Below the pieces are notes generated by a model that worked only from the letters and a program-made list of their open reading frames with translations, was not told the origin of the DNA and did not search any database. Of a DNA stretch of 64,000 bases, positions 10,901 to 25,900 are shown piece after piece. A program made the position numbers and the translations under genes. The stretch spans positions 599,281,038-599,345,037 of the forward strand of contig OZ010786.1 of the NCBI GenBank assembly GCA_963932465.1. Reading direction: 5' to 3'. The DNA comes from Maratus speciosus (taxonomy: Eukaryota; Arthropoda; Arachnida; Araneae; Salticidae). Numbering within the stretch: position 1 is the stretch's first letter; each line of letters starts with the position of its first letter.

Positions 10901-13900
10901 AGTTCTAAAGAGCATTTACACTTTGGGTGATGTTAGTGGGGAGCCATGAAGGAAGCAAAGAAGGGGAGGGGGGAAGAGGGAATTTAGATGAAAATTTAAC
11001 AAAATGAATGTGATGGAATGAATTGTTAATGAAATTTATTTGATTATTAGAAATTTGATTAGGTGAAATTTATTTTTATAATGATTTATTGTTACTATAA
11101 AGTAACAAATAGAGCAGAATAAATTTTAAGAAAATTAAAGAGTTTTAAAGATTTTAAGTTTTGGTACTGTGGGGAGCAAAAAAGGAGAAGCGAAATTTCC
11201 GAAGAAGGGGACGCAAGGGGAATTTAGATTTTTTTTAAAACAAAAATTCAAAGAAACACAGAAAAGTTTTACCCCTGATTAAGAAACAATATGACAGTAC
11301 AATTAATCCCTTAATTCTCGCTCCCGTCAATATCACGGGCTGAGGTGTCGTTCGTTATTTCTCGTGCCCGTCATATTGCCGGGCTGGAGTTTTAACTGCT
11401 GTAAAAAGCTTCTGTAACCAGAAAAATCTAACTGGCATTTCCATGTGAAGTCTTTGATTATTTCCGTTCGGGCTTGGCTTTTGGCGCTGATGGTAATGCT
11501 GGGATTTGTACTGTATGTTTCGAAATATATAACACTCAAAAAGATTATCAATAATCAAAATTTAATGTATATATATATCAATACAAAAACCCTTAACGGG
11601 TTAAAAGTTTGTGACGCAGCACTTTATCTTATGCTCTAAGAATTTTAAATATGGAACTTAAAAATAATGATATCAAATTTTGAGTGACGCTATGTTATTA
11701 ATTATAATCTCTCTATATATTATTTATTTCATCTTTTTATTTTTTTTTATAATCGCATGTGCAAAAATTATGTTCAATTTAAAAAAATGCATAAAAGTTT
11801 ATTCATTGATGCTTTAACATTTACACCTCTCATAAATTCCAAGTAAGAGTTTTAAAAGATATGATATCAAAATTTTAGTGACGCTTTGATGTGGCTTTAA
11901 ACGATTTGTTTTAAAATTAAATTTAAATTATTTTTGTTTTGGCTAAGATATATTCACACATCTAAATAATAGTTTTAATTTTCCAATATACTTTAAATGT
12001 GTCACTTTCACTGAATTTATATAATGCATTTAAATGTATTTATTTGAATAAATTGATTTATCCTTTGTCCAATGCTATTAAAAATTTAAAATAAGATTTA
12101 CGTAAATAATTTTTTTGCCTCATAGTATCCATTTGAATACATTTCCCTTAGTTTGGATACAATGACGCAAAAAAATTATTTACGCAAATCTTATTTTAAA
12201 TTTTTAATAGCATTGGACAAAGGATAAATCAATTTATTCAAATAAATACATTTAAATGCATTATATAAATTCAGTGAAAGTGACACATTTAAAGTATATT
12301 GGAAAATTAAAACTATTATTTAGATGTGTGAATATATCTTAGCCAAAACAAAAATAATTTAAATTTAATTTTAAAACAAATCGTTTAAAGCCACATCAAA
12401 GCGTCACTAAAATTTTGATATCATATCTTTTAAAACTCTTACTTGGAATTTATGAGAGGTGTAAATGTTAAAGCATCAATGAATAAACTTTTATGCATTT
12501 TTTTAAATTGAACATAATTTTTGCACATGCGATTATAAAAAAAAATAAAAAGATGAAATAAATAATATATAGAGAGATTATAATTAATAACATAGCGTCA
12601 CTCAAAATTTGATATCATTATTTTTAAGTTCCATATTTAAAATTCTTAGAGCATAAGATAAAGTGCTGCGTCACAAACTTTTAACCCGTTAAGGGTTTTT
12701 GTATTGATATCATTACTTTTTTGAGGTTATTCAAAAAATAAATAAAACAATAAACACACACACAAAAAATTAAATACAAAGAATTCATAGTCAGGATTTC
12801 AATTCACCTTCAATCTCTCCCCCCTCCCTCCCCGCAAAAAAGGATGACCATACTTCAATTTTAAAGAGCACCGTGCAATGAGATTTTTATAAGAACTCTT
12901 TGGTAAGATATGGAAGTAATGTACAACATGCATGTTTAGAGGGTATTTCTGTTGGTTTGCTTCAGAGATATAAAAAGCTATGTTAAATTTTACTATATAA
13001 AAAAATTACTTTGTTAAGAAAAATAGCAAGAAATATTACTCTTTAAACCTTTATATATATATATAACAATCATCGCTCACTTATAAAAGTAATTCCATAC
13101 ATTTATATTAAATCCAAAACTACAAATTTCTGCTTCTCCCTTTTCTCATTCCTAGTGCAAAAAAATTAAACATTCTTTAATTTTATATAAAATAATCTTT
13201 CACCATCCCTATTTAAAATTCTTTATTAACAATAATAATAAATCATATAAAATAATCCCCTGAGCTCCGAAGATTCCACTTCTGCTTTTGCACCCACCTC
13301 TTCAGCTTACCTAAGTAATAAAATCTTTCAAAAATTAGTTTGAAAAAAAAAAAAAAAAAAATCTGCAAAATTTGTTGCTCACTAACATAAATAAATAAAT
13401 AAGCACTAACTTCCATAATGTACAGTCATGGAAAAATAAAAGTAAACACCCCTACTAACTCCTCAACAAATTACCGTAGAAGAAAGTTACTCGTACCGAA
13501 CGATTGGAAATAAAGCCTACTTTTAAATGTATATAAAATTTGCTTAAGGGGTTATCTACATATTAAAACGAACCATAACTTTGTTTTTTTTCAATAGCAG
13601 TACACAATTTTTACAGCATAAATACATTATACACCATTTAATTAGCCTAAAAACAAATTTTTATGCAATTCGTACTATAAGTTCCCGAGAAATTAATTAT
13701 TTTAAAACAAGCTTATTTTAAGGGCTGTATCCAAATTGAAGTTCGGTACTCGATTGTTAACCGAGAGAGCCCCCTTCTTGATCAAGGCACCTTAAGCGTC
13801 ACTCAAGAAGTCAATGAAGTCTGCTAGATTACAGGACAGCGTAAGACATTTCAAAATATCTAATCACTTCTATCATAGACGGCCCCTTAAACCATGATTT

Positions 13901-16900
13901 TGCCGTTTTTTAAGCATAATTTGAAAACTATTTGGAAGAAAAATGTGAAATTTTGGATTTCCATAAAGCAGGACTTAATAAATCTAAATCCATCAAAAAA
14001 ATTTTAGGTTACAATTCATAATTTTTTCGAATATTAATTTCATAATCCATATCATAAAATTATAAAAATTGCAAATTCAACGTATTTATGTTTGGGTATG
14101 TTAGTATTACTGCTACACAAAAAATTAGCACATTAGGAGCATAATTTCAGGAGATATGAATAAAAATATGAAAATATAATTTAACATTAGAAGCACTAAA
14201 TTTTGAATGTTTATAATTCAAAAACTTATTATTTAAATTACTTGAAATTTGGTGCCTAGGCATAGTTTGAACCGAAGATTTGAAATATCTCGTTAAAATT
14301 GGGTATTGCCATTGAAAAAAGTGAAGTTTGGATTTGTTTTAATATGTAGATGGCCCCTAAGAAATTTTATATACATCATTTAAAAATAGACTTTATTTCC
14401 AATCGTTCGGTACCAATAACTTTTGTCTACGATAATAATTTGTTAAGGAGTTAGTAGAGGGTGTTTACTTTTTTTTTTCCACGACTGTACATTTCACCTC
14501 TTCTCCCTCCCCCTACTCCCCAACATTAAAAAAATTTAAATCTTTATTTTTATACAGAAAATTCTTCTATATAAATTATCCTCCTATTCCTCAAAATTAC
14601 CACTTTCCCACTCCAGCCTAGAGATTTCAATCTTTAAAGCTTTTTAGAAAATCGGATCTGCAAAGTCTGTTGCTTAATAATAAAATATATAATCATGTAC
14701 ACTTTTAATTATTTTTCACACAATCAACTGATGTCATGATAATAGTTGTTCTGAGCGAATATTGTGTTGGCTGGGCTGTCGTACAGATAACTCAATTGGA
14801 TACTGGCAATTAAAGCCAAGGGTTATTAAAGCTCACTGTAATTCAAGATGTTTAACCCCTTCGCGACAAGAGCCCTTTGGTAATTTTTAACCTTTTACTA
14901 CATGTTTTTAAAAACAGAAAATTTTCTGTAATTGAATCACAGAAATGCTCCCATTAAAGAAGGTAAACTTTACAATTAAAAATAAGTGGTGAGAATAATG
15001 AAGGATTCTGAACACCTTAAGTGGCCAAGTATACCGGTCGCTCATTCCCAAGGGCTTAAAGGTGCTTTTTTGCTATTATAACCTTTAGGATTTACAATAT
15101 AAAAAAATCTTAATCACTTCTGAGGTAAATAAAGACAGTGAAAAAAAATCAAGATGGCAATGTTTTGATTGGCAAATTCTAAGCTGAGTAATTTGTGCTA
15201 CAGAATGAAAAAAATATAAAGTTGTAATAATGTCCTCTTGTTACAGATACTAAATCTTTAAGGTTTTTGATGTGTGAACTACATATGAATACAGTAGAAG
15301 ATCTTTATAATGCACACCTTGGTATGAGAAGTTGTGCGTATTATAGAATTTTGCATTATATACATCATATTTCATACATCATTAAATTTACTTCGTATAC
15401 ATGCTTTAAATTACATTCCTTGGAACCAGAAAATGTGCAAATTATGATATTTTATATAATAGGTATAGATCACACATTATAAAGTTACCTTAAAGATATT
15501 ACCTTGAAATATAACATCCAAATATGCCTGGGCAAAATCATCATTAAACATAACTAATGACTGAGAGTTTTGGGAACACTAAATGCATGGCTGGCCAATT
15601 TATTCTTTTTCACTATTTTTAATAATGAAATCTTTGCCTTATTTTTAGCAGAATTTTCTTCCATTAAATAAAGCAAAAAAAAAAAAAAAACTTTTGGAAA
15701 GCATGCATTTTAGTGCTGCAAGAAAAACCTGTCATGAGCTGCTCTGATTATAACACTCATTTACAAAAAAATTTAATATAGTAACAATGTTTTCATTACT
15801 CCAAAATAATGTGTTAAAGGCGATAATGTATCATATTTAGTGTTCCAAGAAATAGCAATATTTGTAAAATACATGTGCTTCTTAACTGAAAAATTCATTG
15901 TTTATATCTGAGAAATACATTACATCTTCTGCATTAAAATTTTTTAGTGGCAGGCTTTTGTGATTGAACAAGGACTGCTTGCAGAGTGCTTTTAAGGATT
16001 TTACAATATAAAATTATGGCTCTTGAACTACTATTAATCAAATACAGTAATAGGAATAAAAAAAATCATTGAATAGTTTATTTTTAAAAATTACTTGTAT
16101 TTTCATCAGATATACTGATTATTACTACCATATGTTATAAGTAACATATTTATTAGAAAAGTTACAACTATTTTCATGAAGTTTTGGATCCCCCCCCCCC
16201 CCCCCCCCACCATGACATACTGTCAAATTTCGCGAGGTTATTTTTTCTTGTGATGTTCCTTCCCCGACCGAGAATGGAACGCGTTTTTTACAATCAACTG
16301 ATTAATTTTGTTTTTCTTTTATTGCTACTTTTTTATGTTAGTGTGGTGATCTTTCAAATGCTATTGCACAACGAGGCGATAAACGCGCTACTCTGTAAGT
16401 GGCACGGCAACCCTCCAGTGTACAGGTGGAATTGATAAAAAGAGTTTTTGTAGTCGGAATATGCGGAATGTTGCAGAATAGTGAATGGTTTAATGAAAGC
16501 AGAATAAAAACTTAATATTTAATTTAAGATGCGAGTCAGATTAATATATTAATTGAAATGGTTACTGAGTAATCACTTTATTAGTTTATACAAAGTCTAA
16601 TTATCATGACAGCTACAATGCAGCTGCTAATGAAATTTTGTGAAACCAATCTTTTCTAAATAGTAACATGTTCTGAATTGTTCTTATTTACAATAATACT
16701 TCATTACCACAAATACCATATAAGGGAGCTGGCTACTTTTATATTTTTAAAAAGTAAATTATTTAAAGCTTTCTTTTAAGCATATTAACTTTAAAATTAA
16801 ATAAAAACAAGTATCTTACTTTTGCAAAAAAGCTGTTTTATCTTATTCATCTATAAACTTTAATTACTAAATAAGGAAAAGTATCATGATGAAAATTTTT

Positions 16901-19900
16901 ACTTTTAGGAGCTCAAAACAACCAGTCAGAATAAAATGGTTCATTTTGAGCTAATCGTGATAATTTAAGTATATAAAGTAGAATTTACTATCAGTCAAAA
17001 ATATGTCCAAGACTGAAGGTCTTGCACCCATGGCTGTAATCAATTAGCCTAAAAGAAATGCTTCAGGTGTTTGTTTGTTTTATGTTTTTTTTTCTTCTGT
17101 TTTTCTTTTGTTACAGAGATAAACGGCAATAAGAATTTTCTTCCCCTTTAGGTTAAATTTTATAAAAATAAAATACTACGATGCTTTAATTTTTGAAGCT
17201 GAAAAGAGTTATAAAAAAAAATAATAATAAACGAAAGATGTCATTTTAAGTCAATTTTCGTTTATAATATTATTAGAAACGATTCGCAAATGAATCATTT
17301 TATAAACGGGATTGGAAATCTTAATTTTGATTTCGTCATACCTTTTATTTAAATTGTGCGTTCTTTAAAAATGAAAGATTTTGTTTAATTTCTTTAAAAG
17401 AAAACTCAAAATTAAATTAGTAATCTATCTGTATTACACTCACATATCACAAGAAATACCTATGCCACACATGAACGTTATTTTCTAAGGAAAACAGTTA
17501 TAAGTATTGTTGAAAATAAAAACAATTCAGAACATTATACTAATTAGAAAGGATCGGTTGCAAAGAATGCTGTCTGGATAATTAGAAATTGTACTCACTT
17601 GGAGTTGTCACCCTTGGAATACCATTTCAAGATCTTTGATATTTCTTATTTCTTCAGTCAACTTCGCGTATCGCGTAGTGATACATGGCGAAGTCTTATG
17701 GCGAACGCGATGAATTTTCATTTCGATACGAGAATTTTCGATAAATATCGAATTTCGATACGAGAATTTTTCTTAAAATGTGAAATATTTTCTCCTTAAA
17801 AAATGTTTACTTACTATGAATAACAATGAAATAAAATACATATAATTACAAAATACTGCTCCATTTTAAAAAATCAGTCTAAGTATTTTAAAGCACATAA
17901 TAAACTGTTTTCGTAGTTTAAAAAAAGATTTATTGCCAATATTCAGATTTTTAACTGTGACCTAAACCGCGCAAAACCGATGTGCAACGTTCTGTCTGCT
18001 AGCCCATAGAATAACATGTAATCCGCGATCCTAAGAAGTCCATTTTTTCATGCGGATTATATAAAAATTAAGAGTTTTCCTAGATACTAGGTTAGTCTTA
18101 TCCACTTCGTCAAAAACAGATTCATTTTATATATTAATGTTTAAAAAAAAATCTAGACCGTTTCGGAGAAAAAAAAAAGACAAACTTACACCATCGAAAT
18201 TGCTTTCAAAATGGGTTTATAGATCTGAAAATATACTGCACATAGAATTGTAAAAAATTCAGAATAGGATTAGACTGCAGATATAAGACTGTTTTAAAAA
18301 AATCAGAACAATAGGACCTATATTTGATGAGTTATTAACAGGCGGCTTTTCGCATTTTCTTTGATGTCGAGTTAGCTGTATATATGAGTTCCGCCATCTA
18401 CAAATTCTACGATACGATACGATACGATTTTAGGCTTAAGGCTGCGTCACTCGGAATACTACCGTCTTCCATGATTATTTCAAATATTATTTGTAAAAAT
18501 TTGTGTGATGATGATAAATAAAGATCTAAGATGTGAAAAATAAAGGTCTTATTCGCATTAATTTGTATGGTGTAAAACAAACATGAAGACACAGAATTCT
18601 CGCATGATGGTTTTTCTACAAATGTGAATTTGTTCTATAACATCTTTTTTCTTTCGCCTTAAAAAAAAAAAAAAAAACGAATTGCATATTTTATTTAGAA
18701 ACCTTATAATTATTCAATTTCTGTAATAAAAGAAATAGGTACTTTTTTGATGGTTTTCCCAAATATTAAGCGACCGTGAAGGGGTTAGGCCTTTTTGCAG
18801 ATTTTGTATAAAAATAAGTACTAAGGACCAAAAATTACTTTTGAAAAATGTAAACACTTTTAAGGACTTTCAAGGACCGTACGAAACAAATCCTTTTGTA
18901 TGGCAGTTGTTTAATTTTACATCACATTTCACTAAACACGTGAGGCTAAATATGTTAGGCTAAGGCTACACACGTTATATTAGCCTTGCATCGGATCAGA
19001 AATACCTATTAACGTACACCAACAAGACATAAAAAGAAAGTGTGAGAAAATAAAGAGCCTTTTTGTCATCTTCCTCTCCAGGGCCAGTTACGACAATGTT
19101 ACAAACAAAAATACAAGTTTGGCTTGGAGTGAGGCACCATGTATTTTTAGTAAATAAGTGGATTGTGATACTAGTTTCCTATACAACTATCACTCCTGAA
19201 ATTTTTTCCCATTTAGTTCAAAAACATCCTGTGAAAAAGCAGGAAACAGATTGTTACCAGACAATATTTAGGAACCTGCATTAATACATCATTAATTCCT
19301 GTGAATATCATCATTAATAATTAGTTTTCTTAAGCATCGCTTTTTAAAACACAAAATAAATCATTTTTAAAGACTTTTTTTTATTTAAATATAATTCCAT
19401 TCCTTAATTAATTTGAATTAACATCTTTATTTATTGACAATGAAAAATAACCAGTTATGTAAGAATTTTTTTTAATTTTTGAAATTTTTTTTATACATCA
19501 TTCGGTATGGCTGATTATTTTGATATTCAACATAACTGAATATCCGGTACATCTCTGAAATAAAATCCACATAACAAAAACTGCAAATAGTTATCTAAAA
19601 AGATTAAGAAACTTACTTCATCATAATTCAGATCATTGAGCTTCATAAAAGACTTCTTAATCTCAGTTGTCTCAGATGTAAATCTAATTCTGAATAAATC
19701 AACTTCTTGGATTATGAACCAGCGACGCAAATCTTCCCTAACAAGAAAGAAACCAGCAATATAAGCAGACTTGTATAAAACCAAAAACTTTCTGTGCACA
19801 TAAATATTGGTTCAAAAACTTTTTGCAAATTAATTTAATGTTTAATAAAATTATGTGTTATATTATTTTGAAGATATGAATTAAAAATTAATGTATATTA

Positions 19901-22900
19901 AAGAATAATTATTTTGGTTAAAACAAACAATAAAGCTAAAAATCCATGATAGGAAGGGTGAAGTCTTATCAATTAATTTTGTCAATGCATTTAGAAACAG
20001 CCCAATCCTTAATATTGTGACCTCTTCGCAAAAAATGCCAGTCAATTTGTTTGCAGAAATAATGAAATTGCTTCTAAAACAACTGAATCGCATTTTGCAG
20101 GAAGAGGTCCAATCATAGATATCATTAAATAGACCAATGAGTTTTTTCCGTGGCCCTTTGGCGAAATTTGTATTTTTTCTGCAGCCCTTTGACGAAATTT
20201 TCGTTTTTTCTGCGATTCTTTCACGAAATTCTTCTTTTCTCGCGATCTTTTGATGAAGCATGCGTCTTATCTGCGATCCTTTGACGAAATTTGCATTTTT
20301 TCTGCAACCCTTTGACGAAAATCCCCCACTCCAACCCCTGCGGTCCTTCGACAAATTTTACATTTCCCCCTCTGCAATCTTTTGACGAAATTCGCGTCTT
20401 TTCCGCAATCCTTTGACAAAATTTGTGCTTTTTCCGCTATCCTTTGATGAAATTCCTGCTTTTTCTGCTATCCTTTGATGAAATTCATTTTTCCCATGGA
20501 CTCTGCCAAAATTAGCGTTTTTCTGCGATCCTTTGACGAAGTTCATGTTTTTTTTTTTTCTGCAGTCCTTTGATGAAATTGATTTTTTTTGGCACCGTTT
20601 GTTGAAATTCACAATATTTTTCAGTGAGATATTTTTTTGTCTGAATTTTTGAACTGATGACCAATTTTTTTAAATTTTCGGAATTGAATGACGAAAATTT
20701 TTGTAAATTTCTGAACAGAATCACCCCCTGGCAAACAGTAAATAAACGTACATAAAATTAAAGATTTCTTTTTTTTTCTTCGGTATTTAAAAAAAAAAGT
20801 TACAAGAACAAAAATTATGTTTTCGTTTTCTAAATTTTTTTCTGCCATGTTCCGAATTTTACAGAAAATTTTCTATGCATGGTGTGCGTGCATACATCTA
20901 TATTATACAACTTTAAATATAAGTATAAATTAATTATTAAAATAAAATTATGACACATAAAATTCAGAATTTAGTAACATTACTATTTCCATTTTATAAG
21001 CCAATGACACAGCATAACACTATCAGCTGCATTCTGAATAAAAGTATATCCAGCTCAGTTATTTTTAGATATGAATGTTAATGTTGCCAATTTCCAGCAC
21101 TTCTCGTCATGCCATAATATTTCACAGAAATCAAAATAACTCTGTTGAAAATATGGTTACAATATCTTCATTGTAGTTAAAATAAGAAATGAAAATCCGA
21201 GTTTGACGACCTGTGATACAATGCACTTTTGACTGAATATGTGGATTGCAGTACTCAGTGGATTGAGTACTTTTGCAATTCTGTTTTCCTCGACAAAAAT
21301 TGTCTGTCTTGATGTCTATTACCACTCCTCAAGAAGTCTTTTTTATTTTGTTAAGAAACACCCTGATTTCAAAATAGCAAGTAATAGATTACTTATCAGA
21401 TATTGCTCAGGAACTTGCATTTGTACTAGGGATGCACCGAATATTCGGTATTCGGCCATGTTACCGAATATTCGGTTTGGCCGAATATCAAATTATTAGG
21501 TATGCTGAATATTTGGCTTGTCCTAATAGCAAACTATTCGGCCTGCCGAATATTCAGTTTGGCCGAATATCGAAATATTCGGCCAACCGAATACTTAAAA
21601 AAACTTTTAAAACATATTTTAAAAAACCTTATATCACTTATACATTTAACAGTCAACTTATAAAGATATTCAGAATAATTAGAAACAGAATCATATATTT
21701 AAATAAAAGGGAATGCTTTTACATTATTTATTTGCTGTTTGTTAAGTATTATTTAAGAAAATTAACCAATCAAGAGGGTTTTCATAGGAATTAATTATGC
21801 ACAAATGCAAGTTCCTGAACATTGTCCAGTAAATAATCTGTTTCTTGCTAAGATTTTAAGAACAACATTTACAATCTCTGAAAATGATCACCCACTCCAG
21901 ACACCAATCTAGGATGTATTTAAAAACTTCCTTGCTTAATCAAAGGGGGTAGAAAAGTTATTCTTGCTGAGTTGCTACCCTATAAAATTTGAATAGATTG
22001 TATTATTTATTTACTTTTACTTTAGTCTCTTCCTGACAAATAAATAATACATGATCCTGTAAAATTTTTCTTCCAATTTTTTCACTATTTCTCTTTCATT
22101 TTAAAATGTTTGTTTTAGAATTTAAGAAAATTTTATTCATTTGTTTTAATTCACAGAAGAAGCCATGAAATTTAAAATTTTATTCATTAAAAAAGTTTTA
22201 TATCTATCCTCTTCTTAAATAACTCAAAGCAGATTTTTTTTCAGCATAAAGTTTACTTGAAAAAAGCTCTTGAACATTAAAATGAAAGTTTCTGTTTTAA
22301 ATATTACGTAAAACTGTTTTAAAATTTAACATTTTAATGCCTTTAAACTTTAAAATATAAAATTATTCGGCAAGCCGAATATTCGGTCTAGTAGTTACTA
22401 TACGGCTAGCCGAATATTCGGTATTTGGTTCGTTTGTAGGCCGAATATTCGGTATTCGGCCAAAATCACTATTCAGTGCATCCCTAATTTGTACACTATT
22501 AATTCCTATAAAGGCTGTCATTAATGGTTAATTTTCTGAAGTGACATTTTTCAACAACAAATAAATACTGTAAAAGCATTTTTTTTTTTTTTTTTTAAAT
22601 AATAATATTTCTAACTATTCTGCATATCTTTATTAATTGACAGTTAAAGCTAGAAGTTGTGTAAGGTTTTAAAAAGCCTTTTTAAGTATTCGGTTTGGCC
22701 GAATATTCAGTAGTATGGTTGATTTATCCTTCTATATATATAAAAAAAGTAACGCTTTGGAAATGGACCAATGAAAATCTGCGTAGATACTGCGAAATGC
22801 ATCTGATTGGTCAAAGCTTTCTGACACTATAAGGGGGTTTCCAAAGGGGGGGGGGGGGGGGGAACCCGGCTCTGTCACCAAGTTTGTTGCCAATGTGGCG

Positions 22901-25900
22901 ATCAAAATTAGTCACCAAAAGAGATGGGAACTTAGCGCTATTTCCAGTATTTCGCCAAATTTACATAGACTCCCATTGAAATCCAATAGGGTTTACTTGC
23001 TTGCAGAAAATCAACAAACTGAGATATTTCAATGCAACAAAAACTAATATTAGCTTATGAATACAGCTTAATTGAACTATTTACATTATTTTTAAGCACA
23101 AACACTAACTATTCACATTATTTTTAAGCACAAACACTAACTATTTACATTATTTTTAAGCACAAACACTAACTATTTACAATATTCGTAACTCTCTATA
23201 TATAATTTTATATTTAATAATTCTTATATGAAACTTTGTAAGCTCTATGATAAGCTTGGAGATAAGGAAATAAAATTGTCAGGAGTTGGGGAGGAGCACG
23301 TTTTTACCAAGTGGAATCTAAAAATTGAATGGATAGAAAAAAAGGGATCGCAAAGCAATCCAGAATGGAAACACGAACCAATATGCCTGGCGTTGGCTAG
23401 AAAATATGAATAGCTTTGCGATACCGAATGGAATCGCGAAGCGATTAAGCAGGGGGGTGGGAGAGCCCCTCTAGAATAGCAAAAAAAAAAAAAAATAAAT
23501 AAATAAATAAATGAAAAAAAAATAGTTACTTTATCATTTTATAGATTCAAATACCGTAGGCTGCCTCGAATCAGAATAACTTGGAATTAGAGGTTACACT
23601 GAGTTTAGAAATTTGCAGATTTCTTGTCACTGTTTGGTTCACATTTTTAAAATAGTAATTTAAATGTAACACAAAACACTCAGAATTATAATGGAAATGA
23701 ATGCTTACACTAAGTAAAATATTAAAATAATTAAGTAAAATAATAAAAATTAAGAAAATTAAAAAAATTATTAAAATATTAAAAGTAAAGGTCAAGTAAA
23801 TAATAATGCATACATAAATATACATAATAGTGATGAGATAAATTTTTTTTTAATTATTCAATGAAACTAGCCTTTTAAAGGTAAACTAAAAATTTACATT
23901 ATAATCATGAAATAATAAAGTTTTATTTCATGTTTAACCAGACTTAACCAAACGAAGCTTGATTGCTACCAGGGTTTGTTGATATATATCAATGGATATA
24001 TATTATGATATATATCAGATATTTATTTTTAAAATATCAAGATTTTTGATACTTTCGATATTTTCAAATTCTTTATATTTATTTTCAAAATATCAAGATG
24101 TTTGATATTTTGTATATTTGATGTTTATTTTCAAAATATCACTGTGCAAGATCTTGATATTTTCTTCAGTCAAAACAAGTGTAAATGAAATTTTCAACTG
24201 TTATTAACTGTGTCATTCTGTAGATAAACAACATTTGTCTCCGGCAGTGACTTAAAAAATAAGACAAGCTTACATTTATGTTAAAATTCTACAATTAAAA
24301 AAAAAACTATTTTGTATTTAATATTTTACTTTATGAAATATAAAACTTTCTTGAAACTTGATACAAATCCTATAGTTTATATAAGTGTATAAAGCAAATT
24401 GCATCTGTTTTCAATTAGTTGATCTTCAATTTTGTTCTTAGTTGGGAAAAAAAAAAAAAAAAAAGGGAAAGAGAAATGAATTTTTAAAACATTAAGTTTT
24501 CATGTTAAGTGCAATATTTTTTAGCTTCTAATTTATATTATGCTTGAAAATATTTATTATCAGCAGTAAGTTGACTATTTTGAAAATATCGGATATATAT
24601 CAAAATATCAGATATTTTTGATATTTTCGAAAATATCATGATATTTACGAACACTGATTGCCACTGATATCAGTGGCAACTTGAATTTTTTCCAAAACCA
24701 ATTTATGCTTCCTTCATGAGAAAGCATGAGTTCAGTCATATTAACCAGAATTACATATTAAAATGTATACGGAATGGTATAAAAAATTAAAAAACTAATA
24801 TTTTCCCTACATCTTAACTGTAAGTTTCACTGTTTACATCTGCTACGATGTGCAGATTTTGGACATTTGTGGATTTTAAAGTCACAGATTTGAAAAACCC
24901 TAACAACAAGCTTAGCCCAAACTCATCTCTAACTCATATAGAAATATACAAAGTTAAAAGGCCATAATATTTAAATTTTTAAAAATTAAAAGTAAAAGTA
25001 TACCTCCGACAATACGCTAGGCGAAGTATGAAGTGGGAAATATGATCTCTGCGTCTACCATCATAAATTACATCTGTAATTTTGTCATTCACTGTCTGAA
25101 AAAACAAAATAGAAAAATAAATTAAAATTAAATCGGTAAATAAAAATTATAACGGGGTAGTACATCACCATAGATGAAAGCAATAAATGAAAGATTCCCT
25201 CTAGGCCATTTTTAAATGATGCAGTGTCCTGCTCTAAAATTACAAAGAAGCACCCTGCCCTTTTCAAAAAAGAAATTTACCTTTAGTTGTATCTAGAAAT
25301 TTCTTTTCTAAATCTATGTGCCCAAATGCTTGCAACAATAATATAAATTCATTTATTTAGGGAAAACACGGGACATTATTAAATCATGTTGTAATTTGTA
25401 TTTTTTTAAATTTGCCATTCATAAAATAATTCAAAATTAATGTCACTTTAACATACAAAAAAATAACACACTTTCATATATCATTACTAAACACATTAAT
25501 AATAAGTTTCCTTTTGAAAAAATGACTTTTTCCACTGAACTAGTGCCTTTATCGCAGAGAAACAATCATTGCAGTCAAATATAATCTCTGTCTGGTGTAC
25601 CTTCTGCCAATAGCTATACACCCTCTGGTACTTTTACCCCTTCAACAGTAAGCACAACAAGCAAAAAAAAAAATTCTCCATCTCTGTATAGAAAATGACC
25701 ACTGTAATTTAGGGAAGAAATGCCATGGCATTTACGAGTTTAAAAGTAAAATTTCCGAAATGTGGTGTTTACGAAAATTTTGAGCGATATGTTCAGTGTT
25801 AAAAAAAAAAATATATATATATATAACCATTAATTAAACATAACCTATATATATATATATAACCATTAATTAAACATAACCTACTACCATCAAAAACCGT

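Noticed and set aside
16184..16435. 83-codon frame with a hydrophobic stretch on the plus strand
   Set aside because: Begins in a C-homopolymer (PPPPPP), has no homology I recognise and no splice or promoter context; probably chance.
10166..18897. A giant hAT element with aaggattttcaaggacc / aaggactttcaaggacc ends enclosing 8.7 kb
   Set aside because: The two motifs are in the same orientation rather than inverted and no matching octamers flank them; probably two separate fragments.
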